From Atopsyche davidsoni (lineage: Eukaryota; Arthropoda; Insecta; Trichoptera; Hydrobiosidae): 64,000 bases of DNA. The translations under genes were made by a program, and so were the position numbers. Under the pieces are notes generated by a model, which saw only the letters and a list, made by a program, of their open reading frames with translations, had not been told where the DNA came from and did not search any database. Shown piece by piece: positions 61,672 through 64,000 of the stretch; position 1 is the first letter of the stretch, and each line of letters starts with the position of its first letter. Location: contig JAILWY010000030.1 in the NCBI GenBank assembly GCA_022113835.1, positions 1,612,001 through 1,676,000 on the forward strand. The letters are read 5' to 3'.

Positions 61672-63320
61672 GTGAGCTCGGGCCAGGCAGGGGCGGAAGC
61701 GACGAGCATTGTCTGGTCCGGAGCCACTAAATGTAAGACGCGGCATTGTTTACGGCCCTGCTTTCGATAAATTCAACGGTTTAATACACAACCCTCAATT
61801 AACGCCGTGTGGATTGTTTGTGTGTTTTTAAAGGTTCATTAATTAATTAAGGTTTCAATTAAGTAAGGCTGTGTATACATGATTATTCCAGATTTATTAA
61901 TATTTACTTTTGAACCTTGGCTCGGTGACTTTATATATAATGGGTTTGTACTTTTTGTATCAACATATTTAAAATGAGCTTTGGAATAAAATTACAGTTA
62001 AAAACCATTGTAAGACATAATCTAAGACACGGTGCGAATAGACTTATATTGATTATATTTCAACTTAATTCGTGAGTGAAATCTTAAATGTGCAAACGAC
62101 ACACAATTTTATAATAGTTAAAATAAACATTGTAAAGGTTTTGGCTTGTTTAAAAATGACTTGCGAGTATATATGAGTTTTTTGTAGGTCAGTGTGCCCA
62201 CTGTAACACGAGTGTTTCATTCAAAGCCATGTAAGAATAATTCACCAAAACACCAGCAACTCCGGATAGACATTTGAAAATGTTTCTATAAATTTGAAAC
62301 CGATATGTAACTGGGTTAGTCATCATGAAAAAATATTTAATAAAAATTTAACAATCCGACAAACGAAAAAAAATATGATGTTTTTACAAAAAAAATAAAC
62401 CTCCCGTTTTCAGCATCGAATGGGAGTTTCACAAATCGGGTATTTTTACTTTTCATAATCATTGGAAAATCTCTTTCACAGGATAATCTCAAAGATGTTT
62501 TTAATTTGTGCTCGAAGCGACGCTGTGTAAATATAATTTGATTTTTCAGATTATTTTTTTTATATTTGTAACATAAATCCGTGAACATCATTAAAAATAT
62601 TGGTTATTTTCAAGTCAATATCTTTTAATTGCTTATTACTTTTGGTGAAATAATTGCTTTTCGTTCAAATAATCCTGGTGGTGTAACCATTCAAGAAACA
62701 TAGTAAATTCGATAGGACGAGTTATTCAAATAATATTGAATATTTCCTACAGCTTGCCTACTCTGATTTTTTCAATTATTTTTCTTTCAGTCTGGCGGAA
62801 GTTTGTCACTGATGTTGGTAATAGAATATAAAATTAAAGATTTTAATAAAACTTGAATAGCTGTCCAAACATCTTTTGAAAATATTAAAAGACAACTCTA
62901 GATAAATTTACAAGATGGAATCGATAAATTAATTTCCCTAAATTCTTGATGATATTTTCAATTCAAGTACTGCGGAAGTCCGTCTGTACAAATCGTAACA
63001 AACACCAACCTTCACCATTATTCCGCGTCCCAACCCTTCACTTTCATTTACCCCAACAGCGATTGATTTCATCCTCTAGAACCTTCTTCAAATCCTATCC
63101 CCTCCTGATATAGGATTTCAAAATCAAAAGCCGCCTTCACACAAAACAACACCGAGACCTGACGATATAAAGCCGGCCTTACACTGGGCGTAAAATAAAG
63201 TTCTATTTTAGTAGGACTCCTAGCGAGCTGACATTTGGAAATAAAGCGCCTATTCATCGACCAAATTTGTTCTAACAGTGATAATAAACGAAAATCGGAA
63301 CCTTTTGCGTATGTTTTTTT
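61672..63320. other. GC-rich tail then AT-rich sequence
   Basis: After the GC-rich tail ending near 61,760 the sequence is AT-rich with no bounded exon or repeat. Confidence 0.4.
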
Positions 63321-63324
63321 TTTA

Positions 63325-63500
63325 ATTTTGAATAGAATGCTTTTGTAATTTTCCCTCGTGTTTAATTTTACCGATGACCGGTTTCGCTAAACTTTCACGT
63401 TATCAATAAAAATAAACATGTGGGAAAATCACTCAAATATTTCATACTATTTAAAATATTAAAATGGAATTCCATCAAGTACTCTCTGTCAAAAATATTT
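63325..63500. mobile_element. Foldback MITE, longest copy
   Basis: Left arm GCTTTTGTAATTTTCC then GATGACCGGTTTCGCTAAAC; right arm CATGTGGGAAAATCACTC; then GGAATTCCATCAAGTACTCT and a terminal TGTCAAAAATATT. It shows how the left half (as at 28.5 and 61.0 kb) and right half (as at 54.7 kb) fit together. Confidence 0.78.
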
Positions 63501-63542
63501 ATTGTATTAAATAAGATAAAGTACATCAAGCTTATTAAATTA

Positions 63543-63850
63543 CTAGTAATGTAGCCCGTCACAAAATGACGAATTTGATGAACGATGCGTCTAAATTCTC
63601 GCGGTGAACGACATCTCGCGGCGAAGAAGTGAAGTATATAATTAAAGTTTAGCTAAAGCATATTTTAAAGTTTATGAATGAAAATATTATCCTATCGTCT
63701 TGAAATTCGGCACATAGCTGCGGAAAAATTTACTTAACTTATGTGCAAAAAATCAGCGTTGTATCTTTTAAGATATTCTATACAGAACGGAAAAATGAAA
63801 CATACATACAAACATACAAATAAACACACAATGGCTATTATTATAGTAGA
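63543..63850 (-). mobile_element. Non-autonomous Helitron, short copy
   Basis: 308 bases. On the minus strand it begins TCTACTATAATAATAGCC after a host A and ends with the hairpin CGTCATTTTGTGACG, ten bases, CTAG and a host T. It lacks the coding fragment seen in the copy at 59.7 kb. The short plus-strand open frame across its end is a chance frame. Confidence 0.92.
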
Positions 63851-64000
63851 TACCACGCAATTGTTTATTACTGAAAGTTTATTACAGCAAGGGTTTGTTA
63901 TTCAAGGTATATACGAAGAGAAGAGGTTCATGTTCGAAGGATCATGTCCAAGCTATAATTATCCTGAAACTTTGTAGATTTTATGACTAACCAATGATAT

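Noticed and set aside
1..64000. CRISPR array, operon, ribosome binding sites or prophage
   Set aside because: There are no regularly spaced repeats with unique spacers, and composition and gene structure are eukaryotic.

Overview
The window looks like AT-rich, non-coding DNA from an animal nuclear genome, most likely an arthropod. The evidence is long A/T-dominated stretches, spliceosomal-type exon boundaries (GT/AG), tRNA-like retroposons, non-autonomous hAT elements, Helitrons with textbook termini, and a CCTAA-type motif like the arthropod TTAGG repeat. The species cannot be named from sequence alone. No gene is present as a continuous reading frame. Most short open frames are chance openings in AT-rich DNA or run through simple repeats.

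Region by region. Positions 1-5,300 hold a long (TA)n microsatellite, a hairpin followed by a 12-bp GC-rich minisatellite, and a GC-rich island. From 5,380 to 29,240 there are three minus-strand exon candidates at 29.2-28.7, 13.87-13.76 and 5.57-5.38 kb. The first is the best coding candidate in the window. Two hAT elements sit between them, one nested in a GC-rich patch. From 29.2 to 42.7 kb the sequence is AT-rich and is broken by short GC-rich islands that resemble regulatory DNA; a degenerate tandem repeat is also present. From 42.8 to 50.9 kb there is a plausible plus-strand promoter and first exon (TATA box, start codon, strong donor) plus two weaker exon candidates. The last 9 kb (55.6-63.9 kb) is rich in mobile elements.

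The standout is at 58.5-59.0 kb: a 452-bp insertion with a 12-bp target-site duplication whose body is an almost perfect inverted repeat. Each arm carries a complete tRNA-like cloverleaf with intact RNA polymerase III A and B boxes and a nearby T-run. A second, deleted copy of the same family lies 2.8 kb away in the opposite orientation with its own 12-bp duplication. Sharing a family, each with independent duplications, argues that this is a genuine mobile family of tRNA-bearing foldback retroposons. Nearby are two Helitrons, one of which keeps an N-terminal coding fragment, and a third hAT copy. A separate foldback MITE family is scattered over the window in about eight copies.

Gene calls are inferences from reading frame, composition and splice signals. 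None could be named, and none should be treated as confirmed.
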